Shown: positions 8,381-16,551 of the stretch, piece after piece
Layout of the letters: every line of letters starts with the position of its first letter
How positions within the stretch are numbered: position 1 is the first letter of the stretch
Source of the DNA: an uncultured Halomicronema sp.
GTDB taxonomy: Bacteria; Cyanobacteriota; Cyanobacteriia; Phormidesmidales; Phormidesmidaceae
Direction of reading: 5' to 3'
Length of the DNA stretch: 17,713 nucleotides
Assembly: GCA_937897665.1 (NCBI GenBank)
Contig: CALCPB010000851.1
Location: 1 to 17,713 of the forward strand
Program-made: the position numbers and the translations under genes
Notes under the pieces: model-generated
What the model was told of the DNA's origin: nothing
Database searches by the model: none
Seen by the model: the letters and a program-made list of their open reading frames with translations, nothing else

Positions 8381-8771
8381 TGGCTGCTGACCAACTCTAT
8401 CTGGCTACCGGCTAATCGCTCTGGTTCGGTAAGCCGTGATCTCTGAGGCCTTTTGGTCGTTACGTCCCCCTTGGGAGACGAGCTCAGGGGGTATCGAGGA
8501 TGATGTGTTATGAAGATCGCCGTTGTTGAGAGAGGCAAACGGTTCCTGGTCTGAACACTGCGATGCTGCCAAATGTAATCCTGGATACCGGCCCTGGGGG
8601 ATCATCAATGCCTATTATTGAGTCAATCTTTAGCTGGCATAAAGACTTCTGAGCTTTAGCGTGGGGCTTTTTACTATGGGGCTTAGAGAACGCAAGGGTC
8701 GTGGTGATGTCGATCCAGTGGATGGCAGCGCTAACGCCGGAGTGCCCATACTGTCCCCATAGGAGCCTCGC
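8381..8771. other. Intergenic region between glycan cluster and fbp
   Basis: No convincing gene is seen in these 391 bases; open frames on the - strand here overlap the fbp start and have no recognisable product. It contains a GC-rich hairpin at 8466-8491 and, at its end, a good ribosome site AGGAG (8761-8765) six bases before the fbp ATG. A weak promoter-like pair TTGAGT (8618-8623) and TAAAGA (8640-8645), 16 bases apart, is the best candidate I could find for fbp and is far from consensus. Confidence 0.5.
8466..8491. repeat. Palindromic hairpin CCCCCT...AGGGGG
   Basis: CCCCCT (8466-8471) pairs perfectly with AGGGGG (8486-8491), and an inner GAG/CTC can extend the helix. It lies 85 bases after the end of the sugar-1-phosphate transferase gene. 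It has no T-run, so it is not a standard intrinsic terminator, although it could slow transcription or protect the 3' end. The same 11 bases, GTCCCCCTTGG, start a second hairpin at 13365-13392, so it may be a dispersed genomic repeat. Confidence 0.45.
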
Positions 8772-9830
8772 ATGGTTGACGATTATCAACCTTCTTCAGA
8801 GCAAACGCTCGATCGCGATTGCATGACGCTGTCGCGGCACGTGCTGCAGCAGTTGCAAAGCTTTGGCCCCGACGCTCAAGACTTAAGTGCCTTGATGAAT
8901 CGCATTGCCCTGGCAGGTAAATTGATTGCCCGTCATCTCTCGCGGGCGGGCTTGGTCGCCGATACGCTGGGATTTACCGGGCGCACAAATGTGCAGGGCG
9001 AAGACGTCAAAAAGATGGACGTGTTTGCCAACGATGTCTTCATTTCGGTCTTTAAGCAGAGTGGCCTGGTCTGTCGGCTGGCTTCAGAAGAAATGGAGAA
9101 GCCCTACTACATTCCAGAAAACTGTCCGATTGGTCGCTATACGCTGCTGTATGACCCAATTGATGGCTCTTCAAACGTGGACATCAATTTGAACGTGGGG
9201 TCGATTTTTGCGATTCGCCGGCAGACGGGGGATGACCTGGATCGCTCAGCGGCAGATCTGCTGACTCACGGTCGGGATCAGCTGGCAGCGGGCTACATTT
9301 TGTACGGGCCGACGACGGTGCTGGTGTATTCCATCGGTCATGGCGTACATTCCTTTACGCTCGATCCGAGTTTGGGTGAGTTCATTCTGACCGCCGAAAA
9401 CATTCAACTGCCCGCGCACGGGTCTAACTACAGCGTGAATGAGGGCAACTTTTGGCAATGGGAAGAGTCGATTCGCGACTTTACGCGCTACGTCCATCGC
9501 CATGAGGGCTATTCCTCTCGCTACAGCGGAGCGCTAGTGGGCGACTTCCATCGAATTTTGCTGCAGGGGGGCGTATTTCTGTATCCCGGCACGGTCAAAA
9601 ATCCCCACGGTAAGCTGCGGCTGCTCTATGAGACGGCTCCCTTGGCCTTCTTGGCAGAGCAGGCAGGCGGGCGGGCGAGCACTGGCAGCCAAAGACTGTT
9701 GGATGTGGTGCCAACGGAACTGCACCAGCGGACGCCGGTGGTGATCGGCAGTGCTGACGATGTGGCTCTAGTGGAATCATTTATTCAAGAACGCCTGCGA
9801 GAACAAGAAGCGATCGCGGCTCCCTCGTGA
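8772..9830 (+). CDS. fbp: Class I fructose-1,6-bisphosphatase
   Basis: Hydrolyses fructose-1,6-bisphosphate to fructose-6-phosphate in gluconeogenesis; in cyanobacteria this class I enzyme works beside a separate dual FBPase/SBPase of the Calvin cycle. The 352-residue length is normal for the family. Visible signatures: [12 protein letters not shown] (72-83), SEE with Glu106 and Glu107, the metal-binding YDPIDGSSN (Asp128, Asp131), [12 protein letters not shown] and AFLAEQAGG. Only three cysteines are present (17, 101 and 118), and the plant chloroplast regulatory Cys loop is absent, so thioredoxin control of the plant kind is not expected. ATG 8772 is supported by AGGAG six bases upstream. 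zwf and opcA follow on the same strand, the standard cyanobacterial block, with a 227-base gap before zwf that could hold a separate promoter. Confidence 0.97.
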   Translation: MVDDYQPSSEQTLDRDCMTLSRHVLQQLQSFGPDAQDLSALMNRIALAGKLIARHLSRAGLVADTLGFTGRTNVQGEDVKKMDVFANDVFISVFKQSGLVCRLASEEMEKPYYIPENCPIGRYTLLYDPIDGSSNVDINLNVGSIFAIRRQTGDDLDRSAADLLTHGRDQLAAGYILYGPTTVLVYSIGHGVHSFTLDPSLGEFILTAENIQLPAHGSNYSVNEGNFWQWEESIRDFTRYVHRHEGYSSRYSGALVGDFHRILLQGGVFLYPGTVKNPHGKLRLLYETAPLAFLAEQAGGRASTGSQRLLDVVPTELHQRTPVVIGSADDVALVESFIQERLREQEAIAAPS

Positions 9831-10057
9831 GGGTGAGGGCGATTGAAGGTTCAGTCTTGAGGAAGCTGACCCGGTGCTCCCCAAGCGATCGCGACTGAGC
9901 GCTCACCGATGCTCTGGCACCGTAAACCGCCGGTAGGTCAAAGACTCCCGATCGCTGAAGGGGCGATTTAACCAGCCTCTAAGTTCGCTTTCCGACTGCT
10001 GCTACACCACACTCTTTCGATTAGCCTTGAGTCCATTTACCCCACTCGCAAAGCCCT

Positions 10058-11587
10058 ATGGTTAGTCTGCTAGAAAATCCGCTACGCGTTGGCCTGCAAC
10101 AGGATCGCATCCCCGATCCCCAAATTTTGGTGATTTTTGGCGCTTCGGGTGATTTGCCCCAGCGCAAGCTGGTGCCCGCTCTGTATCAGATGAAGCTCGA
10201 TCGCCGCTTGCCGCCCGAACTAACGATTGTCGGCGTGGCACGACGCGAGTGGAGCCATGATTTCTTTCGTGAGCACATGCGCGAAGGGGTCGAGCAGTTT
10301 GGCGGCGGCTTGGGGAATGAAGCCGTCTGGAACAACTTTGCCGACGGCCTGTATTACTGCCCGGCCAATATCGACAAGCCTGAGGACTATCAAAGACTCA
10401 AGGCGTTTTTGGCTGAACTAGACGAAAGCCGAGGAACTCGGGGTAATCGTGTTTTTTACCTCTCGGTGGCCCCGCGCTTTTTTGGGGAAGCGGCGCGGCA
10501 GTTAGGGGCTGCAGATATGCTTGCTGAGCCGGACAAGCAGCGCTTGGTGATTGAAAAGCCCTTTGGTAAAGATATTGGCTCAGCGCGGGTGCTGAACCGC
10601 GTCGTGCAGGACGTCTGCAAAGAAGAGCAGGTTTATCGCATCGATCATTACCTCGGTAAAGAAACGGTGCAGAACCTGATGGTGTTCCGCTTTGCTAACG
10701 CCATTTTTGAGCCCTTGTGGAACCGGCAGTTCGTTGATCATGTGCAGATCACCGTGGCCGAAACAGTGGGCCTAGAAGGTCGGGCGGGCTACTACGAAAC
10801 CGCCGGAGCGCTGCGAGACATGGTGCAAAACCACCTGATGCAGCTATTTTGCCTGACGGCGATGGAAGCACCCAACTCACTGGATGCCGACAGCATTCGC
10901 AGCGAAAAGGTCAAGGTGCTGCAGGCGACCCACCTGGCAGACTTGGAAGATTTGTCGAAATGTGCGGTACGGGGCCAGTACGCCCCCGGCTGGATGAACA
11001 ACGAACAGGTGCCCAGCTATCGCTCAGAAGACGGCGCTAGTGAAGAGTCGCCCACACCGACCTACGCGGCTTTGAAGCTGATGATTGATAACTGGCGCTG
11101 GAAGGGCGTGCCGTTCTACATGCGGACGGGCAAGCGCATGCCAAAAAAGGTGTCGGAAATCTCGATTCACTTTAAAGAAGTGCCGTTCATGATGTTTCAG
11201 TCGGCAGCGAAACAGTTGAATCACAACGTGCTGGCGCTGCGCATTCAGCCCAATGAGGGCATCTCAATGCGGTTTGAGGTGAAAACACCGGGCAACTCCC
11301 TGCGGACGCGATCGGTGGCGATGGACTTTCGCTACGATGCGGCGTTTGGTAAACCCAGCACTGAGGCCTATGGCCGCCTGCTGGTGGACTGCATGCTGGG
11401 CGATCAGACCCTGTTCACCCGAGGTGATGAAGTGGAGGCCTCTTGGCGGATGCTGCCGCCTCTGCTGGAAGTGTGGGATGCACCAGCCGATCCGCAGGTG
11501 ATTCCGCTTTATGAAGCGGGCACGTGGGGCCCCGTGGAGGCAGAACTGCTGCTGAACTGTGATCACCGGCGCTGGCGACGACTCTAG
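10058..11587 (+). CDS. zwf: Glucose-6-phosphate 1-dehydrogenase
   Basis: Oxidises glucose-6-phosphate to 6-phosphogluconolactone with NADP+, the entry step of the oxidative pentose phosphate pathway, which provides reductant at night and for nitrogen fixation where present. The 509-residue length is typical. The NADP-binding GASGDL motif is at 28-33, EKPFGKD follows near 165-171, and the substrate-site motif RIDHYLGKE (Asp196, His197, Lys201) is intact. Cysteines occur at exactly 187 (QDVCKEE) and 445 (LVDCMLG), the pair reported in cyanobacterial G6PDH as the redox-sensitive residues, so oxidation-dependent activation through thioredoxin and OpcA is expected. ATG 10058 has no clear ribosome site. 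A 304-base gap separates it from opcA, whose product binds and activates this enzyme. Confidence 0.97.
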   Translation: MVSLLENPLRVGLQQDRIPDPQILVIFGASGDLPQRKLVPALYQMKLDRRLPPELTIVGVARREWSHDFFREHMREGVEQFGGGLGNEAVWNNFADGLYYCPANIDKPEDYQRLKAFLAELDESRGTRGNRVFYLSVAPRFFGEAARQLGAADMLAEPDKQRLVIEKPFGKDIGSARVLNRVVQDVCKEEQVYRIDHYLGKETVQNLMVFRFANAIFEPLWNRQFVDHVQITVAETVGLEGRAGYYETAGALRDMVQNHLMQLFCLTAMEAPNSLDADSIRSEKVKVLQATHLADLEDLSKCAVRGQYAPGWMNNEQVPSYRSEDGASEESPTPTYAALKLMIDNWRWKGVPFYMRTGKRMPKKVSEISIHFKEVPFMMFQSAAKQLNHNVLALRIQPNEGISMRFEVKTPGNSLRTRSVAMDFRYDAAFGKPSTEAYGRLLVDCMLGDQTLFTRGDEVEASWRMLPPLLEVWDAPADPQVIPLYEAGTWGPVEAELLLNCDHRRWRRL

Positions 11588-11891
11588 GATGTCTTCTCCT
11601 AAGTCTGGCGGTTAAGAGGGGAATGAGGGAGCAGTTTTCAGATTTCAATGGACGACTCCATTCAAAATTCCTAGCTGGAAACTTGCTCACTTCTGTCTAT
11701 TTAGACACGATCGCATTCGCCTCCACGGTAGGCGCTAGGGACAGAAACCCAGTGATATCGACTCAATACTGTCTAGATCAGGCCAGACCCTAGCATCATC
11801 CTTAAGTTCCCGTAGATTTTAGTGAAGTTCGGTACCATAGACACGATGCCTGACTGTTGTTGGATTCTGCCCTTAAATTCCGAGAGCTACT
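11588..11891. other. zwf-opcA intergenic region
   Basis: No gene is visible in these 304 bases. They hold a 14-base near-perfect palindrome at 11694-11707, a related half-site TGTCTA in a second place near 11770, and no terminator with a T-run. A TACCAT at 11833-11838 could be a -10 element, but there is no matching -35. The length leaves room for an opcA-specific promoter. Confidence 0.45.
11694..11707. promoter_or_regulatory. Candidate operator palindrome TGTCTATTTAGACA
   Basis: Six-base arms TGTCTA and TAGACA are exact reverse complements around a TT centre, about 185 bases before the opcA start. The size and symmetry are those of a dimeric transcription-factor site, and TGTCTAGA recurs near 11770. 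It does not match the NtcA consensus GTA-N8-TAC. There is no direct evidence that a regulator binds; the call rests on symmetry and location only. Confidence 0.25.
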
Positions 11892-13226
11892 ATGATCACA
11901 ACTCCCGTTGTTGCGCTACAAAAACCGAAGGATATTTCCATAGAGGAAATTGATGCCGAGCTGCGGAATATCTGGCGGAGTCAAGACTCTGGCACGACGG
12001 CTCCGATGGCGACCCGAGCCAGTACGTTTAGCATTGTGGTGTACGAACCAGAGGAGTTTCAACAACTCTTGGCGGCGCTCGCCTTCTATAAAGGCGACAT
12101 CGACGGTCAGCATGGTTCCAAAACTCGGGACGCTATTCGTCAGGCGCAGATGGCCTACGATTTGCGGGTGACGGGACGAGTCGATGAGCCCACGTTGAAG
12201 CGCTTGCGAGCCGAGTATGATGCCCTCTCGCCGGACCAAAAAGCCTTCTCGAATCCGGATTTGCGGGGCTTTAACCTGAGTGAGGCGATCGCGGCCCAAA
12301 ATCCCTGCCGGGTAATCACCCTCTGCCCCACTTTGGGCGACGATACCGGCGTGACAGCGCAGGTTTCGGCCTATTGCCCCGTGCAAAAGCGCAACGCCAC
12401 CAACCTGATCTGCTGCGAATACATTACCCTGCGCGGCACGAAGGCGGCTCTAGAGCGCGTGTCAGGAATTGTTTCCTCTTTGCTGATTGGCGACTTGCCG
12501 AAGTTTGTCTGGTGGAAGGCAACCCCCAATCCCGAGCAGGCATTGTTTAACCAACTGTCAGAGACCAGCAACTGTTTGATTGTCGATTCCAGCTACTTCA
12601 GTGAGGTGGAATCAGAGCTGAACAAAATTCAAGAAATTACCGAATCAGGCAAGTACATCGCTGACCTCAATTGGCACCGCCTGTTTCCCTGGCAGGAGCT
12701 GACGGCGGAGGCTTTTGACCCGCCCGAACGCCGGGATTCACTGACCGAAGTCGATCATGTCAGTATCGACCATGAGCCAGGAAATTCGGCTCAGGCCCTG
12801 ATGTTTTTAGGCTGGCTGGCCAGTCGGCTGGATTGGACGCCGATGCGCTACGTCGAAGAGGGCGGCGACTATGCGATTCGCAAGGTGTACTTTCAAAGCA
12901 GCTATGGCAGCCGAGAAATTGAGGCGGAGCTGGCGTCGATTCCGGTAGCCGATGTGGGCGAGGTGATTGGTGATCTTGTCGGCATTCGCCTCACCTCCGA
13001 CAATCAAACTGCTGACTGCTGCACGATTCTCTGCTCCGAAACGACCGGCTGCATGCGCATGGAAGCAGGCGGCGGCGCTCAGGCCTGCCGCGTCGAAGAA
13101 GTGACGGCCATTTCGGATCAGCGAGCTGACCTGATTTTGGGCCAGCAGCTGCAGCGTTGGGGTGAAGACATTCTCTATCAAGAAAGCCTGGCGATGGCTG
13201 ACCAAATTTTGCGGCTGTGTCCGTGA
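11892..13226 (+). CDS. opcA: Glucose-6-phosphate dehydrogenase assembly/activator protein OpcA
   Basis: OpcA is a soluble protein needed for full activity and oligomerisation of cyanobacterial G6PDH, here encoded two genes after fbp and directly after zwf. The 444-residue length is usual. Residues 55-110 (EFQQLLAALAFYKGDIDG, then TRDAIRQAQ, then VTGRVDEPTLKRL) have the pattern of a peptidoglycan-binding-type helical repeat. The remaining part contains family features such as CRVITLCPTLG, SSLLIGDLPKFVWWKATP and DLNWHRLFPWQELTAEAF. Many cysteines are present, in keeping with redox control in the family, though their roles cannot be read here. ATG 11892 has a weak GAGAG ribosome site five bases upstream. 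An HIP1 site at 12285 lies inside the gene. Confidence 0.96.
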   Translation: MITTPVVALQKPKDISIEEIDAELRNIWRSQDSGTTAPMATRASTFSIVVYEPEEFQQLLAALAFYKGDIDGQHGSKTRDAIRQAQMAYDLRVTGRVDEPTLKRLRAEYDALSPDQKAFSNPDLRGFNLSEAIAAQNPCRVITLCPTLGDDTGVTAQVSAYCPVQKRNATNLICCEYITLRGTKAALERVSGIVSSLLIGDLPKFVWWKATPNPEQALFNQLSETSNCLIVDSSYFSEVESELNKIQEITESGKYIADLNWHRLFPWQELTAEAFDPPERRDSLTEVDHVSIDHEPGNSAQALMFLGWLASRLDWTPMRYVEEGGDYAIRKVYFQSSYGSREIEAELASIPVADVGEVIGDLVGIRLTSDNQTADCCTILCSETTGCMRMEAGGGAQACRVEEVTAISDQRADLILGQQLQRWGEDILYQESLAMADQILRLCP

Positions 13227-13364
13227 TTGCGCCTGGCGTCAGTGCGTAGTTGCCGTCATCCAGAGGTCACTGGAAACGAGGAGTAAGTTTGGCAGCGCTG
13301 GGATGAGATCGCGCTCCAGGCTGCTGGGCTAGCGCTTGGCCGTAACTGATCGGGGCTAAAGTCA

Positions 13365-13392
13365 GTCCCCCTTGGCGACTTCGCAGGAGGGG
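13365..13392. repeat. Palindromic hairpin sharing GTCCCCCTTGG with 8464-8474
   Basis: CCCC (13367-13370) pairs with GGGG (13389-13392), and GCG/CGC closes an inner ACTT loop, with two G-T wobbles and mismatches in between. It begins with the same 11 bases as the hairpin following the glycan cluster, which suggests a dispersed family. There is no T-run, so a terminator role is not clear. Confidence 0.35.
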
Positions 13393-13420
13393 CTCGTGCC
13401 TGATTCCCTGGCCGAAACGC

Positions 13421-13440
13421 CGGCTGAGCGCAGTTGAAGC
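13421..13440 (+). repeat. 20-base repeat, second copy at 13577-13596
   Basis: CGGCTGAGCGCAGTTGAAGC differs at only two positions from the 20 bases at 13577-13596 inside the MITE-like element. The GGCTGAGCGAAGTCGAAGCC type of sequence is widespread as an intergenic repeat in cyanobacteria. This copy may be a remnant of another element. Confidence 0.55.
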
Positions 13441-13516
13441 AAGCCTGCTGGCCAGAGATAGGCGATATGGCGAGTGCGGATAGTTGAACCTCTGACTGAG
13501 CCTTTCTGCCAGGCTG

Positions 13517-13636
13517 TTATACCAATTCTCTGAAACTGGACTACAGATCTTCCTTTCGGCTCCGCTCAAGGAACGTCGGCTGAGCGAAGTCGAAGCCGAC
13601 TTGTATGTGTAGCTGTAATTTGTCGAACTGGTATTA
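13517..13636. mobile_element. MITE-like non-coding element, about 120 bp
   Basis: The left end TTATACCAATTC (13517-13528) and the right end GAACTGGTATTA (13625-13636) are inverted repeats matching at 10 of 12 positions. Inside lies a second imperfect palindrome: TTCGGCTCCGCTCA (13555-13568) against TGAGCGAAGTCGAA (13581-13594), two mismatches in 14. The element has no open frame. TA-rich ends and nested palindromes are typical of small non-autonomous elements moved by an IS630/mariner-like transposase, but no transposase is in the window and I cannot confirm a target duplication. It lies in non-coding DNA and interrupts nothing visible. Confidence 0.5.
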
Positions 13637-13719
13637 GAGCTGTCCTGAGCAGAGCTTTAACGGCTGGCAAAGACGGCTAATTTTAGTGAAAATAAAGCCA
13701 TCTCAAATAGTGGAGTCTC

Positions 13720-14100
13720 ATGTTTGGCACATTTCAGCAAACGACGCTTCGGATTGAAGTCAACGCACCGGTTGAGGCCATCCGCGATAGCTTGCTACAG
13801 CCCCGTCAGTTTAAGCAGTGGCTTTGGCCTCAAACGTTTTCAGCAGGGCTGCCTGACGTGTTAGAAAAAGAGACGACTTTTACCGGTTATGTGGGGCCAA
13901 TCAAAGTGCAACACCGCGTTGCTGATCTATCCGCTCAGCACGTTTGTTTGCTGCTGTGGGAGGGGATCGATGGCTTCCACGAATGGCGTTGGGGCGATGA
14001 GTGGGTACAGTCGCGGATTGAGGGCATTTCACTACTGCCGATCAATTTAGCCCAGAGCCTCAATTTGTTCCGACTCAAGCGGTTTTTGGAAGAGTCTTGA
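13720..14100 (+). CDS. Small SRPBCC-fold (START/polyketide cyclase-like) protein
   Basis: A 126-residue soluble protein resembling the SRPBCC superfamily, whose members have a helix-grip fold with a deep pocket for hydrophobic ligands. The N-terminal strand RIEVNAPVEAIRDSLL followed by QFKQWLWP is the usual start of this fold (a strand, then a helix beginning at the APxE turn). The remainder alternates strands and ends in a long C-terminal helix (LPINLAQSLNLFRLKRFLEE). ATG 13720 is supported by GGAG four bases upstream. It stands alone on the + strand, convergent with the alpha/beta hydrolase gene 95 bases away. No catalytic motif or ligand can be assigned. Confidence 0.8.
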   Translation: MFGTFQQTTLRIEVNAPVEAIRDSLLQPRQFKQWLWPQTFSAGLPDVLEKETTFTGYVGPIKVQHRVADLSAQHVCLLLWEGIDGFHEWRWGDEWVQSRIEGISLLPINLAQSLNLFRLKRFLEES

Positions 14101-14195
14101 AACACGATAAAAGGCCATAATCGTCGTGAGCCCCTTCAGGTGAACGCGGTTGGCGAGCCTAACGGTACAGTGTGCTAGCGATCGCCTTGATGGGT

Positions 14196-15173
14196 TTAAG
14201 AATCGTGCTCCCTTGGTAGTAATTCTTGGACAGCTCTAACAATCATTTCAGGTTGGTCGATCCAAACAAAATGTCCGCTCTGATCGGCTTTGATCTGAGT
14301 ATGGTGGGTGGATAATTTAGCAAGTTCATCATGCATGCGATCTCTCAGTCGATTAGCCGCTTTCAATGGCATCAACAACGTAAAAAACGAGGGCAGAAAA
14401 AATGACTTTGCCTTGACTGTTACTATGGGCAGATTTCCCAGATTGTCAGCCTGCTGCATTTGTCGTCCGCTTTTATCTAGACCTGAGATTTCTTGAGCCA
14501 TCGTTATCCAGTGTTTAGGACGGCTAAAAGAGCGCTTGACGGCTCTACGAGTCCTGTGAGAAAACTGGCGCAACCCTGGTTTTAATACTTCGAACATCCC
14601 GATCTTTTGCAGCAAGCGGATGATGCCTAATAGCGCTCCTAAAACAGACATGACAAAGCCTGAGGCAAAAAAGAGCTGCAGACTGCGTAGAACAACGGAC
14701 ATTTTTAGCATGCCTGTTTCGTGTAGCCCGTCCACCAATATCAAGCCCACGACTTTGTGGGGATAACAATGGGCATAGAGACGAGTGTTATAGCTCCCAA
14801 AAGAATCTCCTAGCAAAATATAGGGCGGCTCGATTTTGGCAGCGACGAGTAAAGCCTCCAATTCATCGACAATGTGCTGACTGGTGCGCGGACGGGGACT
14901 GCGATCGCTCCAGCCATAGCCAGCGCGATCGTAAATGACCACTCGCGATCGTTTTGCCAGCTGCTCAATTAGAAAATAGCCCTCAATTCCTCCCAGACTA
15001 TGGTCTAAAACAAGGGTTGGGCTGCCACTGCCTGCCACAACATAGTGTAGAGAATATCCCCCGACATCTATTTTTTGACCGGGCACAGGCTGACGATCTT
15101 CTTGCCAACAAGCGATGGCTTGATAAAGGGTTAGTCCTAGCAACACCAACCATCGCACCAAAACAAATGACAT
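14196..15173 (-). CDS. Membrane-anchored alpha/beta hydrolase
   Basis: A 325-residue hydrolase of the MhpC-like alpha/beta fold. A hydrophobic N-terminal segment (residues 3-22) looks like an uncleaved membrane anchor or signal. The oxyanion region is LVLDHSLGG, YDRAGYGWSD matches the family strand-turn, the nucleophile elbow is GDSFG with Ser124, and the His is in GHFVWIDQP (His301). The catalytic acid is not obvious: no Asp follows strand 7, so Asp148 after strand 6 (LILVDG) is the best candidate. The hydrophobic cap at about residues 160-190 suggests a lipid-like substrate, but no reaction can be named. I chose ATG at 15173; a TTG at 15197 would add eight residues. The hairpin at 15214-15248 lies just upstream. 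Confidence 0.87.
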   Translation of the reverse strand: MSFVLVRWLVLLGLTLYQAIACWQEDRQPVPGQKIDVGGYSLHYVVAGSGSPTLVLDHSLGGIEGYFLIEQLAKRSRVVIYDRAGYGWSDRSPRPRTSQHIVDELEALLVAAKIEPPYILLGDSFGSYNTRLYAHCYPHKVVGLILVDGLHETGMLKMSVVLRSLQLFFASGFVMSVLGALLGIIRLLQKIGMFEVLKPGLRQFSHRTRRAVKRSFSRPKHWITMAQEISGLDKSGRQMQQADNLGNLPIVTVKAKSFFLPSFFTLLMPLKAANRLRDRMHDELAKLSTHHTQIKADQSGHFVWIDQPEMIVRAVQELLPREHDS

Positions 15174-15213
15174 GAAAACACAGCCAGGATGTTTCAAACA
15201 ACTGACACAAGAT

Positions 15214-15248
15214 CAGTTTTGACACGGGTTGAATCCCTGTCAAAACTG
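15214..15248. terminator. Strong hairpin between two - strand genes
   Basis: CAGTTTTGACA (15214-15224) and TGTCAAAACTG (15238-15248) are perfect reverse complements, and GGG/CCC extends the helix by three pairs past a single bulged C, leaving a TTGAAT loop. It lies 69 bases beyond the methyltransferase stop and about 40 bases before the hydrolase start on the - strand. It lacks a T-run on either strand, so it may be an atypical terminator, an operator-like palindrome or the end of a small repeat. The TGTCAAAA arm recurs at 15302-15309. Confidence 0.45.
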
Positions 15249-15316
15249 AAAGAGGACTAACTGTATTCTATTAGCCGGTTTGTCCGAAATAAACGCCAGG
15301 CTGTCAAAAATCGACA

Positions 15317-16213
15317 CTAGCTGTGGTGATGTTTGTGAGCCACACACATGAGCGACAGCGCCGCCTTGGGTGAGTTGGGGTTAATGCCAGACAGCCGCTG
15401 AGCAACGCGGTATTTGAGCGCTGGGCGATCGCGGTGACCTTGAAACAGAGCAGCACCGAGGGTGTGACTGTGAGGATAAACGTGAGTAGCAAATCCCAAC
15501 GGCTCTAAAATCGAGTGATAAAACTCAATGGTGAGGCCATCGCCGGGGACGTGGTGCGCTTCGGTGGCCAACGCACACTGCTGCTCTGCGGCTGAGGCAT
15601 GTCCGCCGCGCTTGAGCAGTCGATAGATCGGCAAACGCAACTCCCACAGGGCTCGAGCAATACCGGTGAAGTGCCACGCTGTTTTTTGCAAATCGTGGTC
15701 GCACACCAAAATGCCCCCTGGTTTTACCAGACGGGCTGCTTCTTGCAGGGCGGCGACCATGTCATCGCAATGGTGCAGCGTCGCATTGACCACTACGACA
15801 TCGGCAATTGCTGAGCGCAAGGGCAGATCTTGGGCGTCCGCCAGGAGGGGCTGGTATCCAAGGCGCTCAGCCATCTTCAACCCTCCTAAACTGACATCTA
15901 CCCCAATCAGTAGCTCCGGCTTGCCCCCGATCGCGGCAAAGATGTTACCCGGTCCGCAGCCGATATCAACCACGACTTTGTCGTCCCAACTGCCAACGGC
16001 ACTTCGCCAGCGCTCAATAAACGCATCGCTACGATGGCACGCCTCTAAGTAAGACTTCGCCCATTGGGCATGGCCAAAATATTCAGCATTGGCGCCGAGG
16101 GCAAGGGTTAAATTTTGGGCGGCGATTGGCGTGCAGGGCACTCCATCCGCCTGATTAACAGCAGCAGTGTGCTTTAAGTAATGCGCGATCGCCGGTTTAT
16201 ATTTTTGAAGCAT
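15317..16213 (-). CDS. Class I SAM-dependent methyltransferase
   Basis: A 298-residue cytoplasmic methyltransferase. An N-terminal helical part of about 75 residues, which may bind substrate, precedes the Rossmann core. SAM motif I is VVDIGCGPGN (81-90), the ribose-binding acidic residue is Asp106 in IGVDVSLG, then LADAQDLPL, the post-motif VVVNATLHHCDD and EAARLVKPGGILVCDHD. This is the Methyltransf_11 pattern. The C-terminal 100 residues contain two His-rich stretches of unknown role. ATG is at 16211-16213, with no clear ribosome site. The acceptor is unknown. It lies downstream of a 2-oxoglutarate dioxygenase-like gene on the same strand, 338 bases away, so a shared pathway is possible but not shown. 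Confidence 0.88.
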   Translation of the reverse strand: MLQKYKPAIAHYLKHTAAVNQADGVPCTPIAAQNLTLALGANAEYFGHAQWAKSYLEACHRSDAFIERWRSAVGSWDDKVVVDIGCGPGNIFAAIGGKPELLIGVDVSLGGLKMAERLGYQPLLADAQDLPLRSAIADVVVVNATLHHCDDMVAALQEAARLVKPGGILVCDHDLQKTAWHFTGIARALWELRLPIYRLLKRGGHASAAEQQCALATEAHHVPGDGLTIEFYHSILEPLGFATHVYPHSHTLGAALFQGHRDRPALKYRVAQRLSGINPNSPKAALSLMCVAHKHHHS

Positions 16214-16551
16214 ACTTGGCCAGTTGGTCTAATAGTTCGATCAAATAGGGAATTCATGGCAGCTGCGACTCACGTAAAACGGGTTGAAGTTTGGTGTCAA
16301 TGCCAAGGAACAGAGCGACAAATGCTGCGTCAAAATAAATGAGTCGTCATCGTTGGTGTAACTGGTTGAACCTGGGCTAGAGGCTCTAGCTGGTTGAGGT
16401 GTTAGGCGCGGGTTGGCCTGGCCTCAACGGCTTTGGTCGTTAATTGATGACGCGCCCTAGTCAAGAAGCAGAGTTTTGTCGTCAAGCCTTGGCCAGCTGA
16501 CGTTAACTGATCAGGCCTACAAGCCATGGGTCTGAGGCTTGTAGGCCGGCT
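16214..16551. other. Intergenic region between dioxygenase-like and methyltransferase genes
   Basis: No gene is visible in these 338 bases on either strand. Next to the dioxygenase stop is the perfect hairpin at 16514-16547. The rest shows no repeat, promoter or operator that I can support. Confidence 0.5.
16514..16547 (-). terminator. Perfect 12-bp hairpin after the dioxygenase-like gene
   Basis: GGCCTACAAGCC (16514-16525) and GGCTTGTAGGCC (16536-16547) are exact reverse complements around a 10-base loop. On the - strand it begins five bases after the stop codon of the dioxygenase-like gene, the standard place for a transcript end. It has no T-run after the stem, so it is a non-canonical intrinsic terminator or a 3'-end stabilising structure. 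Confidence 0.6.

Larger units (their letters stand above)
13227..13719. other. Repeat-rich intergenic region after opcA
   Basis: No gene is supported in these 493 bases. A 100-codon open frame on the - strand (13267-13569) is built largely from repeat sequence and has no recognisable product. The region holds a hairpin at 13365-13392, a lone copy of a 20-base repeat at 13421-13440 and a 120-base MITE-like element at 13517-13636. No clear terminator for opcA is visible. A GGAG (13712-13715) ribosome site for the next gene ends the region. Confidence 0.55.

Noticed and set aside
8511..8555. Very short + strand frame beginning MKIAVVERG
   Set aside because: Only 14 codons, no ribosome site and no relation to its neighbours.
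8508..8789. 93-codon - strand open frame upstream of fbp
   Set aside because: Starts inside the fbp coding region, covers the fbp ribosome site, and has no recognisable product.
11916..12386. 156-codon - strand open frame inside opcA
   Set aside because: Shadow of a GC-rich gene whose sense product is clearly OpcA.
13267..13569. 100-codon - strand open frame in the spacer after opcA
   Set aside because: Made largely of repeat and palindrome sequence, runs into the MITE-like element, and has no family resemblance.
15666..16052. 128-codon + strand open frame opposite the methyltransferase gene
   Set aside because: Antisense shadow of a gene with clear SAM motifs; its translation has no recognisable family features.
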